Below the pieces are notes generated by a model. The model saw only the letters and a list, made by a program, of their open reading frames with translations. It had not been told where the DNA came from and ran no database searches. DNA of 64,000 bases from Scandinavium manionii. GTDB taxonomy: Bacteria > Pseudomonadota > Gammaproteobacteria > Enterobacterales > Enterobacteriaceae. The stretch lies in the NCBI RefSeq assembly GCF_024764775.1, contig NZ_JALIGC010000038.1, forward strand, positions 508,470-572,469, read 5' to 3'. The translations under genes were made by a program, and so were the position numbers. This document shows, in pieces, positions 36,889 through 45,357 of this stretch. Numbering within the stretch: the first letter of the stretch is position 1; each line of letters opens with the position of its first letter.

Positions 36889-37020
36889 TAAATTATTATA
36901 TGGCCAGTATCTTTAAAAGATAAATACATTAATAGAGGATGCACTAACAACGCCAACGGATTAATATTTCGTTCGCATTTTATTTAATAATAAGATGTTT
37001 GCGTAATGACAACCCTTAAT

Positions 37021-37046
37021 AAAAAAATGGCGACACATGGTCGCCA
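37021..37046 (-). terminator. Terminator of psiE
   Basis: On the minus strand TGGCGAC and GTCGCCA arms with a 5-nt loop are followed by seven T, just past the psiE stop codon. Confidence 0.88.
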
Positions 37047-37052
37047 GGTTGT

Positions 37053-37463
37053 TTATTCTCGCTTTAAACGTTTCGAGTTACATAACCACAGCGTAATCAC
37101 CAGCAGCAAAATAGCGGCGGAATAAATAAGCACATCGAGTGGGGATTTATGATCCACGATGATCAGCCGCACAATGGCGGTGATCCCGATGTAGACGAAG
37201 TAGCGCAGCGGGAAATGAAAGCCGGACTGAAAGTATTTCACTATCAGCGCGATAAATTCAAAATAGAGAAAGTAAACCACCAGCCCTTCCACCAACTCGT
37301 ACTTGCTGGTTTGTTCCGGGGCGAACAGGACATCGGCCAGATGGAGCGTTTCTTTGCCGAGGAAAACCACCAGGATCAGGCCCAGGCTGAGCAAACCCAG
37401 ATTCAATACAGTCTGCAAAACGGTGGAGATAAATTCAACGCGTGGACGAGTCAGCGATGTCAT
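37053..37463 (-). CDS. psiE: Phosphate-starvation-inducible protein PsiE
   Basis: 136-residue inner-membrane protein, same length as E. coli PsiE when started at ATG 37463 (MTSLTRPRVEFIST). Four transmembrane helices are apparent. Known to be induced by phosphate limitation in E. coli; its molecular function is unknown. The frame is open 36 codons further upstream, but that part is not PsiE-like. A clear Pho box was not identified. Confidence 0.93.
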   Translation of the reverse strand: MTSLTRPRVEFISTVLQTVLNLGLLSLGLILVVFLGKETLHLADVLFAPEQTSKYELVEGLVVYFLYFEFIALIVKYFQSGFHFPLRYFVYIGITAIVRLIIVDHKSPLDVLIYSAAILLLVITLWLCNSKRLKRE

Positions 37464-37558
37464 ACAGCTTCTCCTTCGTTCGTTGTGGCGAACCCCTTGT
37501 ATAACGCAAAAATGTGACGGGGATCTACATTTTTTGTGTATATTTCGCACATAAGTTG

Positions 37559-37596
37559 CCCCTCTCCCCATAGGAGAGAGGGTCAGAGTGAGGGGA
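37559..37596. repeat. Short palindromic repeat between yjbH and psiE
   Basis: CCCTCTC (37560-37566) and GAGAGGG (37576-37582) with a trailing AGAGTGAGGGG. It directly follows the yjbH stop codon on the minus strand and belongs to the CCCTCTC/GAGAGGG family seen elsewhere in the window. Confidence 0.6.
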
Positions 37597-37600
37597 AAAC

Positions 37601-39697
37601 TTAGCGGAAGTTCTGACTACGATCGCTGGTCATGTCATACAGCTGGAATTTACGACCGAGCTGCTGGCCGCCGTCGCGCGTCAGCGGTGTCCAGCCAATC
37701 GATGCGCGGCTGCGGGTTGGGCCGGACGAGAACAAGTCCAGCGGCACCGATACGTACACCCCTTTGGTGAAATCACCCTCGCCGTACTCATCCGCCGACA
37801 CGTTAGTGATCGTCGCATACGCGCCCACCACCACGCCGCTGTCGAAGTGCTTCGACACTTCCAGCGTGCCGCCTTTATCGCCCGCCAGATACTGCCCAAC
37901 GCTGGCTTTCACCAGTACGTCCTGCGCGAACGACGGCGTCCAGTAGGCGGTCAAATTCCCTACTTTGGCGCTGTAATCGGTGAACTTCATCATGTCCAGC
38001 GAGCTGGTCCAGTCACGCTGTTTGACGTAGTTGGCATCCAGGCCAAACGCCCAGTTGCTGTCGACCGGACGCCACAACACTTCGCCACCCACGCCGCCGT
38101 ACATGGTTTCCAGATAGCCACCGTACACCTGGCCATAAAAATCATTGCCCAGATACTGCAAATAGTTGGCCTGCAGGTTATTCACGTAAACGTCGTTTTC
38201 CACGTATTCACGCACGTGAGTACGCACGCGCGGCAGCGTCGAGTCGTTTGGCGGATTGGTGTAGTTGAACTTGTCGTAGTTGTTGGCGAGGTTGCCAAAC
38301 ACGCTGCCGGTGGTCAGCAGATGGTCGGTCACCCACCAGTCGGCGGTGGCCATCACCCCCAGCTGGTACATGTAGAAGCTTTCCGGCCCACCAATAGACT
38401 GGCTGAGCACCGGATCGACATGGAAATCAAAACGCGATTTGTCGATGTACCAGCCCTGCTCGGTTTTGTCCGGCACCACTGGCGCTTCACGTTTCTGCAC
38501 CAGTTCGGTCTGCTGACCCAGCGGCTCGCCTTCCAGATGACGCTTAAGGCTGGCGACGTTGGTTTCCGTGGTCACCTGCGGCATATTCAGACGGTTTTCA
38601 GTCACGCGAATGGTGCTGATGCCGTCCGGCAGATCGTTCATGATGATGCGGTTTGCACGCTCAATCCCTTCACGAGAATCACGGTATTTCACCTGCTCGC
38701 CAGTGACGTACAGCGTGTCGCCTTTCACCTGAATTTTCGGGTCAGCAAAACCGGCGTTGTACTTGAGCAGCGTCAGCTGATTCGCCACCACGGAGTGTTG
38801 CAGGATCGCATCCTGCGGCTGTGGCCGGTATTTCGGTCGGCTGTTGTCGTTGTACGACGGACGCAGATCGTTGAAGTTGGTGCGCAGGGTCACGCCGAAC
38901 ATGAAGGTATTGCCGCGCTCGTAGCTGAGGTTAACGTCGGCCCAATCGGTCACGCGATAAATGGCGCCGACGTTAAACTTGCTTTTTTGTTCGAGTTTTC
39001 CGGCGAAGTCTTCGCTGTAGTTGTTGCCCTCGTACTCCAACTTCAGGCGCAGCGGCTGCCACGGCGTCTGGTATTCCACGCCGCCAAACAGCGAGGCCGG
39101 GCCATGGAACATCTGGCTGCTGTCCATCGATCCCGCCTGTTTGTAGCTGTTATCGCGATAGCAATATTTGTCGCTGTAGCTACAGAACGGGTTTTTGACG
39201 TTACCGCTGGTGCCGAGGTAGCCCCAGCCGAGACCGAGGCTGAAATCAAATGGGCCCCAGGCTTTGCTGGCAACCAGATATTCCGCATCAAACAGGCCGG
39301 TCCCGCCAATATCTCGCGCCCCGACGGACACCTGCGGCATCCAGTAGCTCTCTTCCCACAGGCGCAGCTTAAGATCGAAGGCTTTATCTTTGTAGGTCTG
39401 GTCACCGGAGAAGGCTTCCACGCTGCTGTACTCTCGGGTTCGCACGTCCGTATAACGCAGGGTCGTTTCCAGCCACGGGAAAAGCTGCACCGAGGCAGAG
39501 TAATAGCGGTACTGGTCATTATCGCGATAGTTGAGACTCAGTTCCCCTTCCCGCGCCATGCGCGCTGTTGGCGTTTGCAGCAGGCCGACGCCGCCAAAAT
39601 CTGACTGCGACGGGCCAATCGGCGCCGGGTACGTTTCCGCATGGCAAGCCGCGCTCACGCCCAGCGCCAGCAGGCTGTAGAGAAATCTTTTTTTCAT
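37601..39697 (-). CDS. yjbH: YjbH outer-membrane protein (exopolysaccharide operon)
   Basis: 698-residue protein of the YjbH/GfcD family. Signal peptide 1-20 (cut at CHA-ETYPAP), followed by a long beta-rich region typical of outer-membrane barrels (repeated patterns such as YRYYSASVQLFPWLETTLRY) through nearly the whole length. It is the last gene of yjbEFGH; its ATG overlaps the yjbG stop by one base (TAATG). Believed to serve export of an extracellular polysaccharide; the precise role is unproven. Confidence 0.93.
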   Translation of the reverse strand: MKKRFLYSLLALGVSAACHAETYPAPIGPSQSDFGGVGLLQTPTARMAREGELSLNYRDNDQYRYYSASVQLFPWLETTLRYTDVRTREYSSVEAFSGDQTYKDKAFDLKLRLWEESYWMPQVSVGARDIGGTGLFDAEYLVASKAWGPFDFSLGLGWGYLGTSGNVKNPFCSYSDKYCYRDNSYKQAGSMDSSQMFHGPASLFGGVEYQTPWQPLRLKLEYEGNNYSEDFAGKLEQKSKFNVGAIYRVTDWADVNLSYERGNTFMFGVTLRTNFNDLRPSYNDNSRPKYRPQPQDAILQHSVVANQLTLLKYNAGFADPKIQVKGDTLYVTGEQVKYRDSREGIERANRIIMNDLPDGISTIRVTENRLNMPQVTTETNVASLKRHLEGEPLGQQTELVQKREAPVVPDKTEQGWYIDKSRFDFHVDPVLSQSIGGPESFYMYQLGVMATADWWVTDHLLTTGSVFGNLANNYDKFNYTNPPNDSTLPRVRTHVREYVENDVYVNNLQANYLQYLGNDFYGQVYGGYLETMYGGVGGEVLWRPVDSNWAFGLDANYVKQRDWTSSLDMMKFTDYSAKVGNLTAYWTPSFAQDVLVKASVGQYLAGDKGGTLEVSKHFDSGVVVGAYATITNVSADEYGEGDFTKGVYVSVPLDLFSSGPTRSRASIGWTPLTRDGGQQLGRKFQLYDMTSDRSQNFR

Positions 39698-40434
39698 TAT
39701 TCCGGGATCCGCTGTGCAAGGGCACGAAGAAGCGCGGCGTTCAGATCGTCATACTTCTTCGTCCAAAGTGAGTCGGCGAAACCGACAAAAATGATGCTGC
39801 CGGGCATCGGCTCAATGTGACGCTTATTCCAGTACGCCACTGGTGCTTTTTCTTTGCGTCCATCGGGATAAATCACCCAGGCATAGCTGCGGTCCGCGCC
39901 ATTCAGCAGGCTCATCTCATCGAGATACGCTGCCACGTCTTTGCCAGGGACAAACGCGGTTTTACCCGGACGGCTAATCAGCCCAAACACGCTGACGGTG
40001 GTCGGCTGCTGGCCAACCCACAGGCTGTAGTGCCCTTCCAACGGCGGGTTCGTGCGACGCCCAAGCCGCACGCGATCGGGGTCGAGGCTGACAAACTGTC
40101 TGCCGGTGACGTCCAGCGTTTGCAGTTGCTGGCGCAGGGCGTTAATGGCCGCGGCATCGTCACCGTTTTCGTCCGCCGCCAGCGCGCCAAGCTGCGACAT
40201 CAGCGTCTGTTTTTGCTGCAAGGCCACGGCAGTGGCCTGTTTTTCAGCGATAACCGCCCCTGGCCACCAGCTGTTTTCCAGCCTCGGCTGCGCCACTAAA
40301 TCCGCCAGATGGGCGGCCTCGGTCAGGGTTTTGGCTTCTTTTGCGCCGTTGATATACACGTCGACGGTGCCTGCGGCCAGCGCGAGCGGGGCAACAAACA
40401 GCGTCATTACTGCGGCAAGGGTGAGTTTTTTCAT
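39697..40434 (-). CDS. yjbG: YjbG periplasmic protein (GfcC-like)
   Basis: 245 aa with a signal peptide (1-20, MKKLTLAAVMTLFVAPLALA). The body resembles GfcC of group 4 capsule operons, with SLDPDRVRLGRRTNPPLEGHY and a C-terminal NAALLRALAQRIPE. It overlaps yjbF by 4 bp (ATGA) and yjbH by 1 bp, so the three are translationally coupled. Confidence 0.92.
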   Translation of the reverse strand: MKKLTLAAVMTLFVAPLALAAGTVDVYINGAKEAKTLTEAAHLADLVAQPRLENSWWPGAVIAEKQATAVALQQKQTLMSQLGALAADENGDDAAAINALRQQLQTLDVTGRQFVSLDPDRVRLGRRTNPPLEGHYSLWVGQQPTTVSVFGLISRPGKTAFVPGKDVAAYLDEMSLLNGADRSYAWVIYPDGRKEKAPVAYWNKRHIEPMPGSIIFVGFADSLWTKKYDDLNAALLRALAQRIPE

Positions 40435-41069
40435 TGCTTCGCCGCCTTGATCAGGGTGGTTTTCACCGGGAAGAAATTCGCACCGAGATACTGTTCTGAC
40501 TGACGAATTTGTCCGTCACTATCTACCCAAAAGCGGTTCTGCCAGCTCGCCTGGTCGGTGCTGGCGTCTTCCACCAGCACGCGCACGACGGTGGATTCTC
40601 CCGCCAGCGTCAGGGTGTCGGTGCCCTGCCAGTGGAATTCAGAGCGGGCGGTGGCGTAGCGCACCTGTTTGTGTTCCGTCCAGCCCAGAGTGCGGGTCCA
40701 GCTTGCGCCATCGATAATCTGGTTAGGTTTTGCCAGTGGATCGTCGGCGAGGTTATTCACGCTGAGCAGGTTGTCGCCGCCGAGCAGCGTTTTCACGATG
40801 CGACCATGCTGCGTCACCACCGTGGCCTGATCTTGCGTCACCCACTTCTGCTGACCGTTTTCTGAAAACGCGAGGACCACAAACAGCTGCGGGCCGTTAT
40901 TGAGCTGCATGTACTGGCTGGCATACGGCATGTTCTGGATATCGTCGGCGGTAAGCTGCACGCCTTGCGTGCCGAAAAGGCTATGCCACAACGACTTGCC
41001 GAGTCCTTCCGTGCTGGCTGAACAGGCCTGAAGCAGCAGGCAAAGAGTGAAAATAATAGGTCGCTTCAC
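40431..41069 (-). CDS. yjbF: YjbF lipoprotein (GfcB-like)
   Basis: 212-residue lipoprotein, as in E. coli. The start is set at GTG 41069 (VKRPIIFTLCLLLQACSAS) because GGAG lies 7 bp upstream and the signal peptide then has normal length; an in-frame upstream start at 41099 would add an odd ten-residue extension. Lipobox LQAC places the lipidated cysteine near residue 16. GfcB-like proteins belong to polysaccharide export operons. Confidence 0.92.
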   Translation of the reverse strand: MKRPIIFTLCLLLQACSASTEGLGKSLWHSLFGTQGVQLTADDIQNMPYASQYMQLNNGPQLFVVLAFSENGQQKWVTQDQATVVTQHGRIVKTLLGGDNLLSVNNLADDPLAKPNQIIDGASWTRTLGWTEHKQVRYATARSEFHWQGTDTLTLAGESTVVRVLVEDASTDQASWQNRFWVDSDGQIRQSEQYLGANFFPVKTTLIKAAKQ

Positions 41070-41134
41070 GACTCTTCTCCGAAGGGGCAAAATAACCACA
41101 CCGAAGTGTGGTTAGGGTTAATGACCCGTGAAAC

Positions 41135-41377
41135 TTAGCGGGTACTTGTGGTTGTTGTGGTCGTGGTTCCGGTATTGGAGCCATCACCACCACCGGTCGC
41201 CGCCAGTGCGACCCCCACGGCCGAACTTACGGCGCTGGCGCTGGTTGCGGCGGAACTGCCCGCAGACACAGACGTCGCTGCTGATCCTGCTGCATCACCG
41301 GTTTCCACCGGAGCTGCATAGACAGAAGTCGCCGCAAACGCAGAAATGGCAAAAATGCCATACATAACTTTTTTCAT
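41135..41377 (-). CDS. yjbE: YjbE small secreted protein
   Basis: 80 aa, same length as E. coli YjbE. Signal peptide about 1-22 (MKKVMYGIFAISAFAATSVYA), then a low-complexity Ala/Ser/Gly/Thr mature part ending in a run of threonines. First gene of yjbEFGH. E. coli yjb is activated by RcsB and connected to exopolysaccharide production; TAGGAT motifs upstream (see 41378-41888) may be RcsB contacts. Confidence 0.92.
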   Translation of the reverse strand: MKKVMYGIFAISAFAATSVYAAPVETGDAAGSAATSVSAGSSAATSASAVSSAVGVALAATGGGDGSNTGTTTTTTTSTR

Positions 41378-41888
41378 TACTATTTCCCTTCATTGGTTGA
41401 ATGAATGGAGTTTCACCTGAGAAATTCAGGCGATATCGAGTATACACAACTAAAGCTGTCGAATTAGGGCTCAGGAAATAAGCAGGCGGGTTTTAGGATA
41501 ATGAGAGAAAATTGTTGTTTAACAATCAAATAAAATAATAAAACCCTTTAAATTCAATCACAATTTAAAATACACCCCTCAAGAAAATCCTAAAAAACAG
41601 ATTATGCATTGCTGGTCACAATCGTTTTTAGGATTAACCTGAACAGGCGAAGGGAATAGCCTTGCGGCTCCTGCCTCTTTATTCCTTGTAATTTTAATGG
41701 GAAATGAATACTGCGATTTCTGCCTCGCGGAAATGCATTTCGCGCAGGATCAATATTCTGCGATCCACATTCTCCGTTCCTCGATTCAATTGCCAACTCT
41801 GGTTCAGGCATGTCCATCAGCCGCAGGTTTTCCCGCCTGCCGATGCGTAAAGTGACGGCATCCTGTCACTCTTGTCTGAGGCTCCATC
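41378..41888. other. yjbE leader and intergenic region with repeated TTTTAGGAT motifs
   Basis: This gap of 511 bp separates divergent genes. Most of it is AT-rich. The 9-mer TTTTAGGAT occurs three times: 41491-41499, 41587-41595 (reverse) and 41626-41634. TCCTA/TAGGA is the conserved half-site of RcsB boxes, so these are candidates for Rcs control of yjbE. Frames of 60-71 codons on the minus strand in the right half look accidental. Confidence 0.45.
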
Positions 41889-43310
41889 ATGAAAACATTC
41901 ACCGTTGGTCTGTTTGGCATTGGGCTTGATACTTACTGGCCGCAGTTTCACGGCTTGCGCGAACAGCTCGACGGCTATCTGGGCCGGGTTGACGAGCAAT
42001 TACAACGCCGCGACGTGGCAGTAGTGAACGCCGGTCTGATTGATAACCCGCCTACCATGGATGCCGCTGCGGCGACGTTCGCCGCAAAAAACGTCGATGC
42101 GCTGGTGCTGTACATCACCACTTATGCGCTGAGTTCCACCGTCCTGCCGTTGGTGCAGCTGCTGAACGTCCCGGTCATTATTCTGGCGCTACAGCCAGAG
42201 AAAAAAGTCCCCTGCGCCACGATTAATCAGCATCCGGATCGCGGTGTACGCACCGGCCAATGGCTGGCGCACTGTCAGGCCTGTAGCGCCCCGGAACTGG
42301 CGAACGTATTCCAGCGGGCAAACATCGGTTACACCCTGGTGCCGGGTTATCTCGATGATCCCCAGGCGTGGCGGGAAATCGACAACTGGCTGGCGGCCGC
42401 CCAAACGGTTCATGCCCTGAAAACCACCAACGTTGGCGTACTCGGCCACTATTACAACGGCATGTACGACGTCTACTCGGATATGACCAATCTGTCGGCG
42501 AAGTTCGGCGTGCGCTTCCGGGTGCTGGAGATTTGCGAGCTGGCGGATTCGCTGCCGTCGATAACCTCTGAGGAGCATGAGCAAAAACGCAAACAGGTGT
42601 ACGACGTGCTGAACGTTGACCCGGCATGTGAGGAGTTTGAACTGCAGCGAGCGATAACCACCTCGGTGGCGCTGGATAAGCTGGTTGCCCGCCATCAGCT
42701 GGGCGCGATGGCCTATTACTACGAGGGCGCATCCGGTTCGCCACAGGAAAACATCATCACCTCGGTCATTCTCGGCAATACACTGCTGACCGAGCGCGAC
42801 ATTCCGGTGGCCGGAGAGTGTGAAATCAAGAATGTGCTCGCGATGAAAATCCTCAGTCTGTTGAAAGTGGGCGGTTCGTTCTCCGAGCCTTACGGCATGG
42901 ATTTCGACAACGACACCGTGCAGTGGGGTCACGACGGCCCGGCGCATCCGCTGATGTCGGAAGGAAAAGTCAGGCTGGTGCCGCTGCCGGTATACCACGG
43001 AAAACCGGGCAAAGGGGTGTCGATTCAGATGACCGTCACGCCGGGTCCGGTGACGTTTTTATCGGTGGTTGAGCATCGGGATGGTCGCGTCACGCTCCAG
43101 TTCGCCGAAGGAGAAGCGGTGCCTGGCGAGGCCCTGGATATCGGTAACACCAACAGCCATTATCGTTTTTCGCTGTCGGCCCGGGAGTTTACCCGTCGTT
43201 GGTGCGAAGGCGGTCCGGCACACCATTGCGCCATAGGCATGGGTCACGTGGGAGAGAAAATCGAGGCAATTGCGAAGTTGTTAGGGATTCAAAGCTGCCG
43301 GATAGCCTGA
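41889..43310 (+). CDS. L-arabinose/L-fucose isomerase-like protein
   Basis: 473-residue protein with the fold pattern of the AraA/FucI superfamily: an N-terminal Rossmann-like part (VGLFGIGLDTYWPQF; NVDALVLYITTYA; VPVIILALQPEK), a middle domain (GVLGHYYNGMYDVYSD) and a metal-site-like GASGSPQENIITS...GECEIKNVLAMKIL...HGHP-type region (WGHDGPAHP). A sugar isomerase reaction is plausible but no kinase, transporter or regulator lies beside it, so the substrate is unknown. AGG precedes ATG 41889. It sits between yjbE and pgi, absent from E. coli K-12 at this place. Confidence 0.75.
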   Translation: MKTFTVGLFGIGLDTYWPQFHGLREQLDGYLGRVDEQLQRRDVAVVNAGLIDNPPTMDAAAATFAAKNVDALVLYITTYALSSTVLPLVQLLNVPVIILALQPEKKVPCATINQHPDRGVRTGQWLAHCQACSAPELANVFQRANIGYTLVPGYLDDPQAWREIDNWLAAAQTVHALKTTNVGVLGHYYNGMYDVYSDMTNLSAKFGVRFRVLEICELADSLPSITSEEHEQKRKQVYDVLNVDPACEEFELQRAITTSVALDKLVARHQLGAMAYYYEGASGSPQENIITSVILGNTLLTERDIPVAGECEIKNVLAMKILSLLKVGGSFSEPYGMDFDNDTVQWGHDGPAHPLMSEGKVRLVPLPVYHGKPGKGVSIQMTVTPGPVTFLSVVEHRDGRVTLQFAEGEAVPGEALDIGNTNSHYRFSLSAREFTRRWCEGGPAHHCAIGMGHVGEKIEAIAKLLGIQSCRIA

Positions 43311-43314
43311 GTCA

Positions 43315-43385
43315 TTGCCCGGTGGCGCTTCGCTTATCGTGCCTACGGTTTTGTAGGACCGTGCAAACCCAGTGCCGCCGGGCAA
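43315..43385. repeat. REP-like palindromic element
   Basis: TTGCCCGGTGGC (43315-43326) pairs with GCCGCCGGGCAA (43374-43385) with one imperfect position. The left arm continues GCTTCGCTTATCGTGCCTAC, the usual shape of an enterobacterial REP/PU sequence. It follows the isomerase-like gene by 5 bp. Confidence 0.75.
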
Positions 43386-43390
43386 TGTAG

Positions 43391-43459
43391 AGTGAGGGGG
43401 AAGTCCGCTGCGGTCTGATGCCCTCACCCCGGACTGTACACACTCACGGGGAGAGGGTG
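43391..43459. repeat. CCCTCAC/GTGAGGG palindromic repeat
   Basis: GTGAGGG (43392-43398) and CCCTCAC (43421-43427), followed by CCCGGAC and a second CCCTC-like/GAGAGGG pair ending at 43457, form a compound palindrome. It belongs with the other CCCTC/GAGGG hairpins in the window and adjoins the REP-like element. Confidence 0.5.
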
Positions 43460-43466
43460 CAAACAT

Positions 43467-43498
43467 AAAAAAAGCCTTCTCGAAGAGAAGGCTTTTTG
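43467..43498. terminator. Bidirectional terminator downstream of pgi
   Basis: AAGCCTTCTC (43472-43481) and GAGAAGGCTT (43485-43494) with a 3-nt loop; A-run on the left and TTTTT on the right. It serves pgi on the minus strand and the converging isomerase-like gene. Confidence 0.92.
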
Positions 43499-43513
43499 TC
43501 GTTTATTTCGGGT

Positions 43514-45160
43514 TTATTTCCAGGATTTATAACGGTTAATCAGGCCGTTAGTCGAGCTGTCGTGGCTACTGACGTCTTTATCATCGGTCAGTTCTGGCAG
43601 GATACGGTTTGCCAGCTGTTTGCCCAATTCAACGCCCCACTGGTCGAACGTGAAGATGTTGAGGATCGCGCCCTGAGTAAAGATTTTGTGCTCATACAAC
43701 GCAATCAGCGCACCCAGGCTGAACGGCGTGATTTCGCGCAGCAGGATGGAGTTGGTTGGACGGTTGCCTTCGAACACTTTGAACGGCACCACGTGTTCCA
43801 GCGTTTTCGGATCTTTACCCTGGTCAGCGTATTCCTGCTCAACCACGTCGCGAGATTTACCGAAAGCCAGCGCTTCAGTCTGCGCGAAGAAGTTAGACAG
43901 CAGCTTCGGATGGTGGTCAGACAGCGGGTTGTGAGTAATCGCCGGCGCGATAAAGTCACAAGGAACCATTTTGGTGCCCTGGTGAATCAACTGGTAGAAC
44001 GCGTGCTGACCGTTAGTGCCTGGCTCACCCCAGATGATTGGACCAGTCTGGTAATCCACCGCGTTGCCGTTACGGTCAACGTATTTGCCATTGGATTCCA
44101 TGTTGCCCTGCTGGAAGTACGCCGGGAAACGGTGCATGTACTGGTCGTACGGCAGAATGGCTTCGGTTTCAGCGCCGAAGAAGTTGTTGTACCAGATGCC
44201 GATCAGCGCCAGCAGTACCGGCAGGTTTTTCTCTGCTGGTGTGGTAGAGAAGTGCTGGTCCATTGCGTGCGCGCCGGAAAGCAGTTCAACAAAGTTGTCG
44301 TAGCCAACGGACAGAATGATCGACAGACCAATCGCAGACCACAGGGAGTAACGACCGCCAACCCAGTCCCAGAACTCGAACATATTCGCAGTATCGATAC
44401 CAAATTCACCGACGGCTTTACCGTTGGTGGAGAGCGCCGCGAAGTGTTTCGCCACGTGCTTTTCGTCACCAGCAGTTTTCAGGAACCAGTCGCGCGCGCT
44501 GTGGGCATTGGTCATGGTTTCCTGAGTGGTGAAGGTTTTAGAAGCGACCAGGAACAGCGTGGTTTCCGGGTTCACGTCTTTCAGTACTTCAGCAATGTGC
44601 GTGCCATCGACGTTAGACACAAAGTGCATATTGAGGTGGTTTTTGTACGGACGCAGCGCCTCGGTCACCATGAATGGACCCAGGTCGGAGCCGCCGATAC
44701 CGATGTTCACCACGTCGGTAATCGCTTTGCCGGTGTAGCCTTTCCAGCTGCCAGAGATGATGGCTTCTGAGAAATGCTTCATCTTTTCCAGCACCGCATT
44801 CACTTCCGGCATCACATCTTTGCCGTCAACGATAATCGGCGTGTTGCTGCGGTTGCGCAGGGCAACATGCAGTACCGAGCGGTCTTCGGTGCGGTTAATT
44901 TTCTCACCGGAGAACATAGACTTAATGGCACCCGCCAGGTCAGTCTCTTTCGCTAACGCTTGCAGCTTGTTCAGCGTCTCTTCAGTAATGCGGTTTTTAG
45001 AGAAGTCTACCAGCATCTGATCGTCGAACGTTGCAGAAAACTTGGCGAAACGGTCGCCATCTTTCGCGAACAGGTCGGCAATCGACACGTCCTTCATTTC
45101 ATCATAATGTTTCTGTAATGCCTGCCAGGCAGAGGTCTGCGTTGGATTGATGTTTTTCAT
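43514..45160 (-). CDS. pgi: Glucose-6-phosphate isomerase
   Basis: Glycolytic enzyme interconverting glucose 6-phosphate and fructose 6-phosphate. 548 aa (E. coli 549). SIS-domain phosphate loops SKTFTTQETMTNA and NIGIGGSDLGPFM, and the signature segment with catalytic Glu and His (IIWGEPGTNGQHAFYQLIHQG) are present, as is the C-terminal LINRYK. Divergent from the antiporter gene. Confidence 0.98.
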   Translation of the reverse strand: MKNINPTQTSAWQALQKHYDEMKDVSIADLFAKDGDRFAKFSATFDDQMLVDFSKNRITEETLNKLQALAKETDLAGAIKSMFSGEKINRTEDRSVLHVALRNRSNTPIIVDGKDVMPEVNAVLEKMKHFSEAIISGSWKGYTGKAITDVVNIGIGGSDLGPFMVTEALRPYKNHLNMHFVSNVDGTHIAEVLKDVNPETTLFLVASKTFTTQETMTNAHSARDWFLKTAGDEKHVAKHFAALSTNGKAVGEFGIDTANMFEFWDWVGGRYSLWSAIGLSIILSVGYDNFVELLSGAHAMDQHFSTTPAEKNLPVLLALIGIWYNNFFGAETEAILPYDQYMHRFPAYFQQGNMESNGKYVDRNGNAVDYQTGPIIWGEPGTNGQHAFYQLIHQGTKMVPCDFIAPAITHNPLSDHHPKLLSNFFAQTEALAFGKSRDVVEQEYADQGKDPKTLEHVVPFKVFEGNRPTNSILLREITPFSLGALIALYEHKIFTQGAILNIFTFDQWGVELGKQLANRILPELTDDKDVSSHDSSTNGLINRYKSWK

Positions 45161-45357
45161 AGCAATACTCTTCTGATTTGAAAAATGTGACTTCGGTCGA
45201 TTGTAGCGCCTGCGACGCTTTTTGTGATGATTTTTGTGTGATTGAGACGTTTCAGTTCAGCCTTCGTTATCCTGAACTCATCACTGCTGCTTATAATCTA
45301 CACATGCGTCATTTCGCACAATGATTTGCTCCACGTGACGAAGGAAAAAAGAAAAAT

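Noticed and set aside
37847..39604. 585-codon open frame antisense to yjbH
   Set aside because: It is the shadow of yjbH, created by GC-rich codon bias. Its translation is Arg/His/Val-rich without family resemblance, and no ribosome binding site was seen.
41602..41817. 71-codon minus-strand frame in the yjbE upstream gap
   Set aside because: No ribosome binding site, atypical composition, and it covers the TTTTAGGAT motifs. It is more likely non-coding.
43496..44770. 424-codon open frame antisense to pgi
   Set aside because: Shadow of pgi; starts inside the terminator hairpin and has biased composition.
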